Of a stretch of 64,000 bases of DNA, positions 46,480-55,462 are shown piece after piece. Source of the stretch: Verrucomicrobiia bacterium (GTDB lineage Bacteria > Verrucomicrobiota > Verrucomicrobiia > Limisphaerales > UBA9464); NCBI GenBank assembly GCA_019634635.1, contig JAHCBB010000015.1, positions 44,806 through 108,805 on the forward strand. The letters are read 5' to 3'. The translations under genes were made by a program, and so were the position numbers. The notes below the pieces were generated by a model that was not told the DNA's origin, made no database searches, and saw only the letters and a program-made list of their open reading frames with translations. The first letter of the stretch is position 1. Each line of letters starts with the position of its first letter.

Positions 46480-46686
46480 GGAAGAAGCGACCGCTCAGGC
46501 TCTCCGTGAGCCCCTGTTGCAGGAGCAACGCCGAGGACCCCAGCAACAGGGACCGCACCGGACCCGCTTCGCCCGTTCCTCGTCCCAAAGGCGCTTCACG
46601 ACTTCACTCCAGCCGCGGACCTTCTGGATTTCATCGAGAATCAGGAGTGATTTGCCTGTTTTCGCCCTCAGCCGTGCCAGTTGCCA
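46480..46686 (-). pseudogene. AAA ATPase (AAA_14/DUF4143-like) remnant
   Basis: Minus strand. LARLRAKTGKSLLILDEIQ and KVRGWSEVVKRLWDE give the Walker B and following helix of the AAA_14 ATPase family. After a frameshift at about 46564 another frame continues SLLLGSSALLLQQGLTESL-SGRF, the next family block (sensor 1 region). The Walker A half is gone, because the sequence is cut at 46691 by the terminal repeat, and the C-terminal half has eroded. An inactive fragment. Confidence 0.65.
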
Positions 46687-46690
46687 CTGT

Positions 46691-47380
46691 GAATGCAATG
46701 AACCTGTCACTCTATCCACCAGCGAGTCCCTCCACTTGGTAGGGGCGTGTTTCACCGCGACCCACTTCAATTCCGCTGCGTTCGGGCATGAGCAACGGGG
46801 AACGCGGGCAGCGCCAGACGCCAGAGCCTCCCCACGATCCCCGCAACCACTCCACGCGCGCATCGGAGAACGTCACGCAATGAACCTGTCACTCTATGGC
46901 CGCCTCCTCCAACGGGTAGCGCTGGCCCCCCGGCACATTGGTAGGGGCGCGTTCCATCCGCGACCCTGATCAGATCCGCCGTGCCCGTGGGCGAGCGACG
47001 GGGAACGCGGGAAGTACCGCCGCCCTGGTGCCTCCCCACGATCCCCGCAACCACTCCACGCGCGCATCGGAGAACGTCACGCAATGAACCTGTCACTCTA
47101 TGGCCCCCTCCTCCAACGGGTAGCGCTGGGCCCCCGGCACATTGGTAGGGGCGTGTTTCACCGCGACCCAAATCAGTTCCGCTGCGTTCGTGCAAATGCA
47201 ACGGGGAACGCGGGCAGCGCCCGGCGCCAGAGCCTCCCCACGATCCCCGCAACCACTCCGCGCGCGCATCGGAGAACGTCACGGACGTGCAGAAGCGCGT
47301 CCCTTCCCCCCACTTCAGTTCCGCTGCGTTCGTGCAAAAGCAACGGGGAACGCGGGAAGCGCCAGGCCTCTCGGCGCCCC
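46691..47380. repeat. Tandem 204-bp repeat array carrying the RAYT-type terminal motif
   Basis: Three adjacent units start with AATGAACCTGTCACTCTAT at 46698, 46880 and 47084 (periods 182 and 204), followed by a decayed fourth from about 47300. Each holds CTCCTCCAACGGGTAGCGCT, GGCACATTGGTAGGGGCG, GTTCCGCTGCGTTCGTGC, CAACGGGGAACGCGGG and CGCGCGCATCGGAGAACGTC. The motif is the window's terminal repeat with one change (TCTAT for TTTAT). 204 is a multiple of three, so a chance minus-strand frame with a 68-residue repeat stays open; I do not regard it as a gene. Confidence 0.75.
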
Positions 47381-50300
47381 TACTCGCCGCGGACGTGCCA
47401 GAAGCTGGGCTCCGAGCCCGCCCCCGGACTGAGCAACAGCTCGATCGGACTCTCCATCCCCAGCCCCAGCAGGCGCTGGAACTCCGTCCAGTCCCCCAGC
47501 ACGGTCGCCTGCTCCACCACGATCGGCTTCAACAGCGGCGCCCGGATCTTCAGGACCATCCGCCCGTCCGCACGGGGTGGTTCGATCTGCAGCTGGATGT
47601 TCTCCACCACCACGATCCGAAACGCCCCGCGGACGCTCAAGGCCCCGTCCAGCAGCGCCACGGTCACCTCGTTCGTCGAGGACGCCGCCGCGGGCGGGGG
47701 CGTCCAGCTCAGCAACCCGTCGGCACCCACCGTCATCCCGGCAGGTCCCGACACCAGGGCAAAGGTCAATGGCTGCTCCGGTTGATCCGGGTCGCTCCCG
47801 GTCAACTGCAGTTCAAACAACACCCCCGCGGACGCCACCTGGTCCGCGACCGGATCCAGCACCGGGGGCTCGTTGACCTCCCGCACCGTGATCCGGAAAC
47901 GGTGGAACGCTGTCAGCGGAGGGGTCCCGCCATCCCGCACCGCCACCTCGACCTCGAATTCCCCCGGTCCGTCGGCCTCGCCGGGCGTCCAGGCCAGCTC
48001 TCCGGTCGGACTCACCGTCATTCCCGCCGGTCCGCTGGACAGCAAGAACCGCAACGTCTGCGCTGGCAGATCCGGATCGCTCGCCTCCAGTTGCAGGCTC
48101 AACAGGGTGCCTTCATCCACCACCTGGTCCGCCACCGGCGCGATCACCGGCGGTTCATTCACCTCGAGCACGGTGATGACATTGCGATTGGTTGCCGACA
48201 GTGGTGGCTCCCCGTTGTCCGTCACCCGCACAAGGGCCGTCACGGTGGACGGCCCATCCGCCTCACTCGTTGCCCAGAGCAGCTCTCCAGCTGGCGTCAC
48301 CGTCATCCCTTCCGGTCCGCTCACCAGCGAGAACACCAGCGCCTGCGGCGGCAGATCCGGATCGGTTGCCTCCAATGTCAGGCGGACCACCGATCCCTCA
48401 TCCACTTCCACCGAAGTCCCCGGTGCAATCACCGGCGGCTGGTTCACCTCCCGCACCGTGATCCGGAAACGGTGGAACGCTGTCAGCGGAGGGGTCCCGC
48501 CATCCCGCACCGCCACCTCGACCTCGAATTCCCCCGGTCCGTCGGCCTCGCCGGGTGTCCAGGCCAGCTCTCCGGTCGGACTCACCGTCATTCCCGCCGG
48601 TCCGCTGGACAGCAGGAACCGCAACGTCTGCGCTGGCAGATCCGGATCGCTCGCCTCCAGTTGCAGGCTCAACAGGGTGCCTTCATCCACCACCCGGTCC
48701 GCCACCGGTGCGATCACCGGCGGCTCATTCACCTCGAGCACGGTGATCACAATACGGTTGGCCGCCGACAACGGCGGCTCGCCGTCGTCCGTGACCCGCA
48801 CATGAGCGATGACCGTGGACGGCCCATCCGCCTCACTCGTTGCCCAATGGAGTTCTCCGGCCGGCGTCACCGTCATCCCTTCCGGTCCGCTCACCAGCGA
48901 GAACACCAGCGCCTGCGGCGGCAGATCCGGATCGCTCGCCTCCAACGTCAGGCGGACCACCGATCCCTCGTCCACTTCCACCGACGTCCCCGGTGCAATC
49001 ACCGGCGGCTGGTTCACCTCCCGCACCACAATCTGGTATCCGACGACCACCGACAATGGCGGCAAGCCGTCGTCGCCCACCCGTACCTCCACCACGTTGG
49101 TGGACGGCCCCTGCGCCTCCGAGGGCGTCCAGCTCAGCACGCCCCCGGCACTCACCGTCAGGCCGGCCGGCCCGGCCAGCACCTCATGCTCCAGCACCTG
49201 CGGCGGCAGATCCGGATCGGTCGCGTTCAACACCAGCTCGAGGGTCTCTCCCTCCGCCACCTCATGCCGGGAGATCACGTTCAACCGCAGGTTGTCCACA
49301 TGCACATTGCCCACCGAGTTGGCCGTCCGCCCTGCCAGCACAAACCGGCCCGGACCCGGAACAAACCCCGTCTCCACCCCCTCCAGCACCGCCACGCCCT
49401 TCCACCATACCGAGAGCCGGCCCTCCGGCCTCAGCTCCACCACAAACGGCTGCCACGACAACGTCGCCCACGCCGCCGGCCACAGCGGATTGCCACCGCC
49501 CGCCCAGTACGCCGCGTCGCGCGGACCGGTTTGCAGACTCGTCGCGTCGCCCGGCTCCCCGTTGCGGGTCGGCAGGGCGACCTTGGCCACCGTGACGTTG
49601 TCCACACGCACGATCAGTCCCTCCACGTCGGTGCGATCCCCTTCGGCTCCCGGGAAGGTGTTCCCCGCCCACGTGTCGAAGGACACCGCGACCCCCGTTC
49701 GCGTGCCCGTCTCCGCACAGCACTCCCCGGCGTAGCCCGTCTGGTCCCACGGATCCACCAGCACCGGGTCCCCCTCCCGCGCGAAGCTGAAGCTGAACCC
49801 GTCGGCGACCTGTTCCCGCGTGCCATTGCCCGTGCGCAGGTCGCAGGACATGCGGAACCCGGCGATCACCGCACCGGCCTCGGGCACCGGCGGCAGCACC
49901 ACTGCGGTGTACTCGTTGGTCCGCGAGTACGTCAGCCCCAGGAACCCGCCCGGGTTGCCTCCGGCGACCACCCACGCGGCGTTGTTGGTCCCGGCAACCG
50001 TTGCCATCGCGGCGGGATCCGTCCCGAAATCCATCACCCATCGCGACGCCACCGCCGGTGCCCGGTTCACCTCGCGCACCACCACCTCAAAGGACACCGT
50101 CGCCGCCCCCGGCGGCTCCCCGTCGTCCCGCACCTGCAGCACCACCACGTTGGTGGACGGCCCCTGCGCCTCGGTGGGCGTCCAGATCAACGCCCGCGTC
50201 GGTGTGAGCACCATGCCTTCCGGAGCTGACAACAGCTCCAGGGTGAGCGTCTGCTGGGGCAGATCCGGATCTGACACCCGGATCGCAACCCCCAGCGTCG

Positions 50301-53300
50301 AACCCTCATTCACTTCGAAACGGTCGAACGGCGAAACCGGTCCCCGGTCCGGATGCTCCAACAGGTAGGCCTGGCCGGTGGTGCCGGGCGCATCGTTCCA
50401 GCCTCCCGCTGCAAGGATGTCCAGGTGGTTCTCGGCGAACCCGAGGTAATTGTTCGGTTCGGAAGGCGCCCACGCTTCAAAGGCCCACGGTTCCCCGGTA
50501 ATCCACTCCCAGCCGCCCCGCGGCTCGGCCCCGTCCTCCCGTTGGTAGCCGCCAATCCACGTCGCACGGCCGTAGCTTTGCCAGACCGACCGTCCGGCGG
50601 CCCACTCGGCAGCGCTCGCAAACGTCGCCAGATGCCCCCCGCGCGATGCCGCATCCGCCCGCGCCTCCTCCCAGGTGAAGGTCCCGTGGACCATCTCGAA
50701 GCGCTCGAACGCCGCCAGCGGCGTCCAGCCGTCAATGGACGGCGGGGCGCCGCTATTCAGTAGGATCACCCGGAACGCTGTCGTCGCCGACAGGGGTGGT
50801 TCACCGTCGTCTGTCACGCGAATCACCACTTCGTTGGTCAGCCGTGGGTGGCCCGAGGACGGGACCCACTCGACCAACCCCGAGGGCGACACCGTCAATC
50901 CCGGAGGCCCTTCCACAACATCAAGGACGAGGCTCTGCCGCGGCAGGTCGGGATCCGAATAATGGGCCTGAGCTGACAACGTCTGATTTGCCCCCAGATA
51001 GATGTCGTCACCGCTCCAATCCTCAGATCTGAGGATCGAGATCCCGGGAGGTGAGTTGACCTCGGTCACCGTTACCTGAAAGGCCTCTTCCGCGGTCAAA
51101 TCGGCTGGGTCCACCACCCGGATACGCACCTGGTAGATGCCAGGTCCCTGGGCCTCACTTGGGGTCCACCGAAGAACCCGACCGGCTCCCACGGACATCC
51201 CGGGTGGAGCCTCCACCAGCATCAGCCCCAAGCCCCCGACCGGCGCCTCCGGATGTCCGGGCTCCAGCACAATCGCCAGTTGACTCAGCTCCGGAATCGT
51301 TTGATCCGCAATCGGTGCCAGCGTGGGACCCGGGGCCGTCAGTGTGAACGTGGCCGTGACCCGCCGCGGCCCTGTCATGGCCAACGTCGCCGGTGTTGAT
51401 GCGCCTTCCACGTCGCCGCTCCATCCGGCAAAAGTCCATCCCGGCCATGGTCGGGCATCCAATTGGACGCTTTCGGTGATTTCAAAGGCCATGCGTGGCG
51501 GGTTGGCCTCGACCGATCCACCACCAACAGTGTCCACCAAAAGGGAATCACGATCGGACTCCAACGGTACGAAGATTCCGGTGATGGATGGGTTCGGGTC
51601 GGTCACGGTCAGCACCCAGCCCAATTTCGACTGGCTGCTCCACTGCGGGTCCCAGAGCCCGAGATAATTTCCCGGTTGCGGTTTGGGGATCACCTTCACG
51701 CGCGAGCCGTGCGCATGGAACTCCCCGGGCGGCTCCAGGACCACCTCGCCCGAACCCATGCTGTTTACCATGACGCGGGTGCCAAACCGGGCGACGAGCG
51801 ACACTGGCCGGGTCACCGAAATCACGATGGTAGGTTCGGATCCGGAGTGGTCCCCACTCCACCCCAGGAACGTCCACCCTGGCAGGGCGGTTGCAGTGAG
51901 GGTGGCCGTCTCGCCCTCCAGGTACACTCCATCTCCACTGACCACTCCTCCCCCGGAGGCCACCGTGACCGAGTGCTCTGGAATCGATTCGAAGGTCGCA
52001 ATCACGCTTTTTGAACTGTCCATGAGCAGTGCTGCCGACGGAGCGGTTCCGCCGAGGTCTCCAGCCCATCCCGCGAAACGCCATCTGGGAGCCGGCACGG
52101 CACGGGCGATGACCATTTCCCCATCCTGATAACCCTGCTCCCGCGGTGCGACGTAAACGCCCCCAGCTCCCACGGAAGATGTCCGGATTGAATGGGGCGT
52201 TGGAATCTTCTCAAATACAGCGCGGACGCGCTTGTTGGAATCCATCGTGACCACGCCCGTCTCCTCCGTCCCCACCAAGTCACCTTCCCAGTGGAGGAAC
52301 CTCCACCCGGAGTTCGGAATCGCGGCTGCGGAGACTTCCGCCCCCGCGATGAATTCGCGCCGGTCAGGCCTCAGGAGAACAGAGCCGCCCGAATCAACCT
52401 CGGTCACGATCCCGAATAGATCCGGGATCGGAAAGTCCCCGGCCCGGATGGCGAGCGGGCCCAAGATTCCGCTTTCCGACCGATCGGCACTCACCCCAAG
52501 CGCCCGGACGACGAGATTGGATGTCAGCGGAAACGGCTCCAGAAACTCGGGTGAATCCAATCGGGGTGTTGATCCATCGAGCGTGAAAAAGACCCGTCCC
52601 CCGGGAAATCCGGATTCAAACCGCACCAGGCTGCCCGGTCTGAACTCCCCGTCTTCGAAGACATCCCACCCTCCGACGGAAACGAGTGGGGTTTTCCTCT
52701 CAACAATCCGAACTCTGGTCGAGTCAGAAGCGCGCCCGAATTCACTTACAACTTCGAAACGATAGTCGCCCCTCAAGGAAGGACCAATCTGTGATGCGAA
52801 CAGGGTTTCGTTTGTCTGGCCTGCCAGAGCGTTGCCATTCAGGTACCACTGGTACGATTTGCTGGCGGGACCGTACGGATTCCCCTGCAGGTAAAGATCT
52901 TCTCCGAGATAATGAATTGGTTCTGGTGAGGTGACCTTGCACGAAGGAGGAAAGTTTCCATCGCCTTGGTTCGCCGTGTTTCTGACATTTTGACGTTCCA
53001 GCGGCCAGGGTGAGGATGCCGGCCCGCGTGAAGACACGTTAAGTCCCAATAGACCATCGTCTGCACCCACGAGGAGAATTCCGCTTCCAGAAATCATGGG
53101 AGCCGAAGTCACGGAAGCTGTATGCCGGTATTCCCATCGCTTGAAGCCCGTTGCTGCGGAAAGTGCTGAAATTCTGCCCAATTCACCAAAATTCAGATGG
53201 TGGGAATTGCCCGAGACATACAAGATGTGATCGTCCCCAAGCGCAAGTTTTTTTCCCTGAGCATCAAGGGAGGAGTTCCAATGTTTTCGCAAGTCGTGGG

Positions 53301-54282
53301 AGTCAATTGAGTAAATCGACCCTTTCCCAGCGTAGTAAACGACGCCCTGACCAACAACAGGAACCTCCCCGTCAGGATGCCTTGACATGTCTACATCTGA
53401 TTCAATCAACTGCGGTCCTAATTGGAAAAAGTAATGACCGGAACCATTCCACGGATCTTCCACTCTGGCTCCATAAAGAGCGCCGTAGTTCCCCAAGGCG
53501 GACACGGCCCCCAGCAATCGTACTGAATCATCATATATATTGGAATCAGGCCAACCAAAAAACGAGAAACTGCCATTAAAGTTATACCAATTATAGCCAA
53601 TCGTAGGTCTCCAATTTGCATCAATCACAAGCTCGTATGCGCCCCAGACCCCGCTTGGCTCGGCCCACCAGTTGGCGGTGATAATGGTTCCGGTAAACAA
53701 TTCAAATGCGGATAATTGCCTTCCATTCGTTGAGTCTATATCTGTAAATTCTAGGGACTGCAGAACGCTGGAGCAGACTCCCCAGTCGCAATCCGAGTAC
53801 ACTCTCTTCTGGATACCCAAATAGACGATTAACAGGTTACCATTGGATGTCAGTGCGATCCTGGAGTTTCGTTCCGGTGTTGCAGTCGGCACTGACCACA
53901 ATGTGTCACCACTCGCCGGGCCGATGCTCGAAACGGCGGTCTGGTTCAAGTGAAAGATCTCCCCATCCGGTCCGAGCACGATGGAGATCGTTGGGGAAGC
54001 CGGCACCCTCCACTTCACAGCCCCCGTCTCCGGGGCGATGGCCACCAGTTCCTCCGCCCCGCCTGCGTAGATCGTGCCATCGGGTCCGATGGCCGGGGTG
54101 GCCACGGGGCCCCTGAGGGGAACCTGCCATCGCAGCGTGCCTGGGGCGCCCGCGGCCTGAGCGGGGGGTGCCGGCAGGCAAAGCATGAGCATCATCAGGA
54201 CGGCAAACACCGCACGAACGGATGGGGATGGATCTGGGGGATTGGGGATGGGTTTCAGCGTTGGGGTGGGATGGAAGGCCAT
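47380..54282 (-). CDS. 2300-residue secreted multidomain adhesin-like protein
   Basis: Domains in order: signal peptide (about 18-43); PQQ-type propeller (44-440, TLRWQVPLRGPVATPAIGPD); Ig (444-520, YQWYLNGNALAGQTNETLF); chitobiase-like C-terminal domain (527-607, GRVFFTLDGSTP); about six InlB-type B repeats (627-960, WRFLHWEGDL, WRFAGWAGDL); cadherin/PIG (984-1180); C-type lectin (1194-1310, TWEEARADAASRGGHLATF to AWAPSEPNNYLG); PIG; legume-lectin-like sandwich (1410-1667, FSFAREGDPVLVDPWDQTG); six or more PIG repeats (1670-2220); and a C-terminal sandwich. ATG 54282 precedes the signal peptide. It is probably a surface or matrix adhesin binding carbohydrate. The N-terminal half (about 52900-53850) is visibly less GC-rich. 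Confidence 0.87.
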   Translation of the reverse strand: MAFHPTPTLKPIPNPPDPSPSVRAVFAVLMMLMLCLPAPPAQAAGAPGTLRWQVPLRGPVATPAIGPDGTIYAGGAEELVAIAPETGAVKWRVPASPTISIVLGPDGEIFHLNQTAVSSIGPASGDTLWSVPTATPERNSRIALTSNGNLLIVYLGIQKRVYSDCDWGVCSSVLQSLEFTDIDSTNGRQLSAFELFTGTIITANWWAEPSGVWGAYELVIDANWRPTIGYNWYNFNGSFSFFGWPDSNIYDDSVRLLGAVSALGNYGALYGARVEDPWNGSGHYFFQLGPQLIESDVDMSRHPDGEVPVVGQGVVYYAGKGSIYSIDSHDLRKHWNSSLDAQGKKLALGDDHILYVSGNSHHLNFGELGRISALSAATGFKRWEYRHTASVTSAPMISGSGILLVGADDGLLGLNVSSRGPASSPWPLERQNVRNTANQGDGNFPPSCKVTSPEPIHYLGEDLYLQGNPYGPASKSYQWYLNGNALAGQTNETLFASQIGPSLRGDYRFEVVSEFGRASDSTRVRIVERKTPLVSVGGWDVFEDGEFRPGSLVRFESGFPGGRVFFTLDGSTPRLDSPEFLEPFPLTSNLVVRALGVSADRSESGILGPLAIRAGDFPIPDLFGIVTEVDSGGSVLLRPDRREFIAGAEVSAAAIPNSGWRFLHWEGDLVGTEETGVVTMDSNKRVRAVFEKIPTPHSIRTSSVGAGGVYVAPREQGYQDGEMVIARAVPAPRWRFAGWAGDLGGTAPSAALLMDSSKSVIATFESIPEHSVTVASGGGVVSGDGVYLEGETATLTATALPGWTFLGWSGDHSGSEPTIVISVTRPVSLVARFGTRVMVNSMGSGEVVLEPPGEFHAHGSRVKVIPKPQPGNYLGLWDPQWSSQSKLGWVLTVTDPNPSITGIFVPLESDRDSLLVDTVGGGSVEANPPRMAFEITESVQLDARPWPGWTFAGWSGDVEGASTPATLAMTGPRRVTATFTLTAPGPTLAPIADQTIPELSQLAIVLEPGHPEAPVGGLGLMLVEAPPGMSVGAGRVLRWTPSEAQGPGIYQVRIRVVDPADLTAEEAFQVTVTEVNSPPGISILRSEDWSGDDIYLGANQTLSAQAHYSDPDLPRQSLVLDVVEGPPGLTVSPSGLVEWVPSSGHPRLTNEVVIRVTDDGEPPLSATTAFRVILLNSGAPPSIDGWTPLAAFERFEMVHGTFTWEEARADAASRGGHLATFASAAEWAAGRSVWQSYGRATWIGGYQREDGAEPRGGWEWITGEPWAFEAWAPSEPNNYLGFAENHLDILAAGGWNDAPGTTGQAYLLEHPDRGPVSPFDRFEVNEGSTLGVAIRVSDPDLPQQTLTLELLSAPEGMVLTPTRALIWTPTEAQGPSTNVVVLQVRDDGEPPGAATVSFEVVVREVNRAPAVASRWVMDFGTDPAAMATVAGTNNAAWVVAGGNPGGFLGLTYSRTNEYTAVVLPPVPEAGAVIAGFRMSCDLRTGNGTREQVADGFSFSFAREGDPVLVDPWDQTGYAGECCAETGTRTGVAVSFDTWAGNTFPGAEGDRTDVEGLIVRVDNVTVAKVALPTRNGEPGDATSLQTGPRDAAYWAGGGNPLWPAAWATLSWQPFVVELRPEGRLSVWWKGVAVLEGVETGFVPGPGRFVLAGRTANSVGNVHVDNLRLNVISRHEVAEGETLELVLNATDPDLPPQVLEHEVLAGPAGLTVSAGGVLSWTPSEAQGPSTNVVEVRVGDDGLPPLSVVVGYQIVVREVNQPPVIAPGTSVEVDEGSVVRLTLEASDPDLPPQALVFSLVSGPEGMTVTPAGELHWATSEADGPSTVIAHVRVTDDGEPPLSAANRIVITVLEVNEPPVIAPVADRVVDEGTLLSLQLEASDPDLPAQTLRFLLSSGPAGMTVSPTGELAWTPGEADGPGEFEVEVAVRDGGTPPLTAFHRFRITVREVNQPPVIAPGTSVEVDEGSVVRLTLEATDPDLPPQALVFSLVSGPEGMTVTPAGELLWATSEADGPSTVTALVRVTDNGEPPLSATNRNVITVLEVNEPPVIAPVADQVVDEGTLLSLQLEASDPDLPAQTLRFLLSSGPAGMTVSPTGELAWTPGEADGPGEFEVEVAVRDGGTPPLTAFHRFRITVREVNEPPVLDPVADQVASAGVLFELQLTGSDPDQPEQPLTFALVSGPAGMTVGADGLLSWTPPPAAASSTNEVTVALLDGALSVRGAFRIVVVENIQLQIEPPRADGRMVLKIRAPLLKPIVVEQATVLGDWTEFQRLLGLGMESPIELLLSPGAGSEPSFWHVRGE
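47881..49020 (-). repeat. Two 570-bp direct repeats inside the giant adhesin gene
   Basis: 47881-48450 and 48451-49020 are nearly identical over most of their length. Each encodes two PIG domains of 95 residues. The first half of each unit (CCGCACCGTGATCCGGAAAC onward) differs at only a few bases, while the second halves have diverged more. The array can expand or contract by recombination without shifting the frame. Confidence 0.85.
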
Positions 54283-54504
54283 GGGGACAGGGTGGGTTCC
54301 GGGGGTAGGACGAAAAAGGGCTTCAGGCGGGTCGCCGGGATCGGTTTCGCAGCGGCGGGCGTTTCTTTTCTCGCAAGCATGCAACGGGAGGTCGGACTTC
54401 CGTAGTCCGGGGATGTTGTTTGCCTGGGAAGGCCTGCCGTGGGGACCATCACCCCTCATTTGTCGCGTGCCGATGCTCAGGTCAAGCCCTGAGTCGGATT
54501 CATC
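54283..54504. other. Upstream region of the giant adhesin gene
   Basis: 222 bases between the adhesin start and the segmental duplication. It should hold the adhesin promoter. No clear promoter box or binding site was identified. Confidence 0.3.
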
Positions 54505-55102
54505 GCGATTCGCCGGTTCTTGGGACGGCGACCTGTCACGGTTGGCATCTCATCGAACCCGTTCAGTTCCGCGACCGCGACGTCCCACGTCACCGTCCGG
54601 CAACCCCACGTGCCGCCGCCCAGATGCGTGCCGGCGCGCTCCCAAAACGGTGGAGGGCCACCGTACTCCAGGGCGCTTCGCGCGCGCCGAGGCCACGCCC
54701 GAACGAGGCGTCCGCCCCCCCCGCGTTGCCGGTGGGGCGGTTTCAGGGATACTGCGGGCATGCGTCTGCTCATCGCCGTGACCGGGGCCAGCGGTTCCCT
54801 GTACGCCCAGCGCCTGCTCGACAGCCTCGACCCGGCGCAGCACGAAATCCATGTGCTGCTCAGCCAGTATGCACCGCAGGTGATCGCCGCGGAACTGGAG
54901 GGTGGCCTCCGACTTCCCGACGGTGTCGCCACCCACAGTCACCGCTCGATGAACCTCCCCTTCGCCAGCGGTTCCAATCCCCCGGAGGCCATGGTGGTGA
55001 TCCCCTGCAGCATGGGGACGCTCGGGCGCATCGCCCACGGGGTCAGCTCCGACGCCCTGCTCCGCTGTGCGGATGTGATGCTCAAGGAACGGCGGAAGCT
55101 GC
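54505..55102 (+). repeat. Segmental duplication, copy 1
   Basis: About 598 bases nearly identical to 59448-60044; by eye only a few substitutions (near 54627 and 54920) and one C in a C-run near 54714 differ. It contains about 255 bases upstream of ubiX and the first 343 bases of ubiX. The match ends sharply at 55102, where a RAYT 3' fragment begins. Confidence 0.9.
54760..55102 (+). pseudogene. Truncated ubiX copy (flavin prenyltransferase, N-terminal half)
   Basis: Identical in protein sequence to the first 114 residues of the intact ubiX at 59702: MRLLIAVTGASGSLYAQRLL to DVMLKERRKL. The conserved catalytic and FMN-binding residues of the second half (the KNFELLLLAGAVLLP region) are missing. 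The frame then continues into unrelated sequence to a stop at 55233. It probably arose by duplication of the 59448 segment and subsequent joining to the RAYT fragment. Not functional as a prenyltransferase. Confidence 0.88.
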
Positions 55103-55388
55103 GAGGGGTTGGCCACAGCCCTTCACTCCACCCCGGAGGCTGTCCTCGCCGAGTACCGCCAGTGGCTGTTCACGCAGGGCGAAGAGCGGGAGGGCACCGA
55201 CGCGGAAGGGCAACCCCTGCGCCGCGGGTTTGAGCGGGAGACGGTCCTGAAGGTCCTGGCGGCCCGCGGACGGGTTTCCGCCCCGGAAATCCTCCGGCTT
55301 CGCCTGCGCTACTTGACCGATGGCGCCATTCTGGGGAGCCGGGAAGTCGTCAACGATCTCTTTGTGTCCATGGACCTGTCCCTTTGAT
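55103..55388 (+). pseudogene. RAYT transposase 3' fragment with terminal repeat
   Basis: The plus-strand frame reads TPEAVLAEYRQWLFTQGEE, FERETVLKVLAARGRVSAPE and ILRLRLRYLTDGAILGSREV, matching the C-terminal domain of the intact RAYT at 7264 (AEYRQSLFV, LDRETILEELRRGGTLSVAQ, VLRLRVRHLTDGVVLGSKAF). It ends at VVNDLFVSMDLSL, where DNA reads ATGGACCTGTCCCTTTGAT, a diverged right terminal repeat. It is thus the opposite end of the element from the two MITEs. Joined to the broken ubiX copy at 55102. Confidence 0.8.
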
Positions 55389-55462
55389 CCTTGGTTCTGG
55401 CACACGTGGGTTGAACCCATCGCCCCCCGAATTCACATAGCCGCCAAGCTCCTGCCAGAAAA

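Noticed and set aside
46767..47282. 171-codon minus-strand frame with a 68-residue repeat
   Set aside because: It exists because the tandem DNA period (204) is a multiple of three; composition is not protein-like and no start signal is present.
46691..47380. CRISPR array
   Set aside because: Units of about 200 bp are repeated throughout with no short repeat/unique spacer alternation and no cas genes.
47287..50229. 980-codon open frame antisense to the giant adhesin
   Set aside because: Composition is Arg/His/Gln-rich and its repeats simply mirror the PIG repeats on the coding strand.
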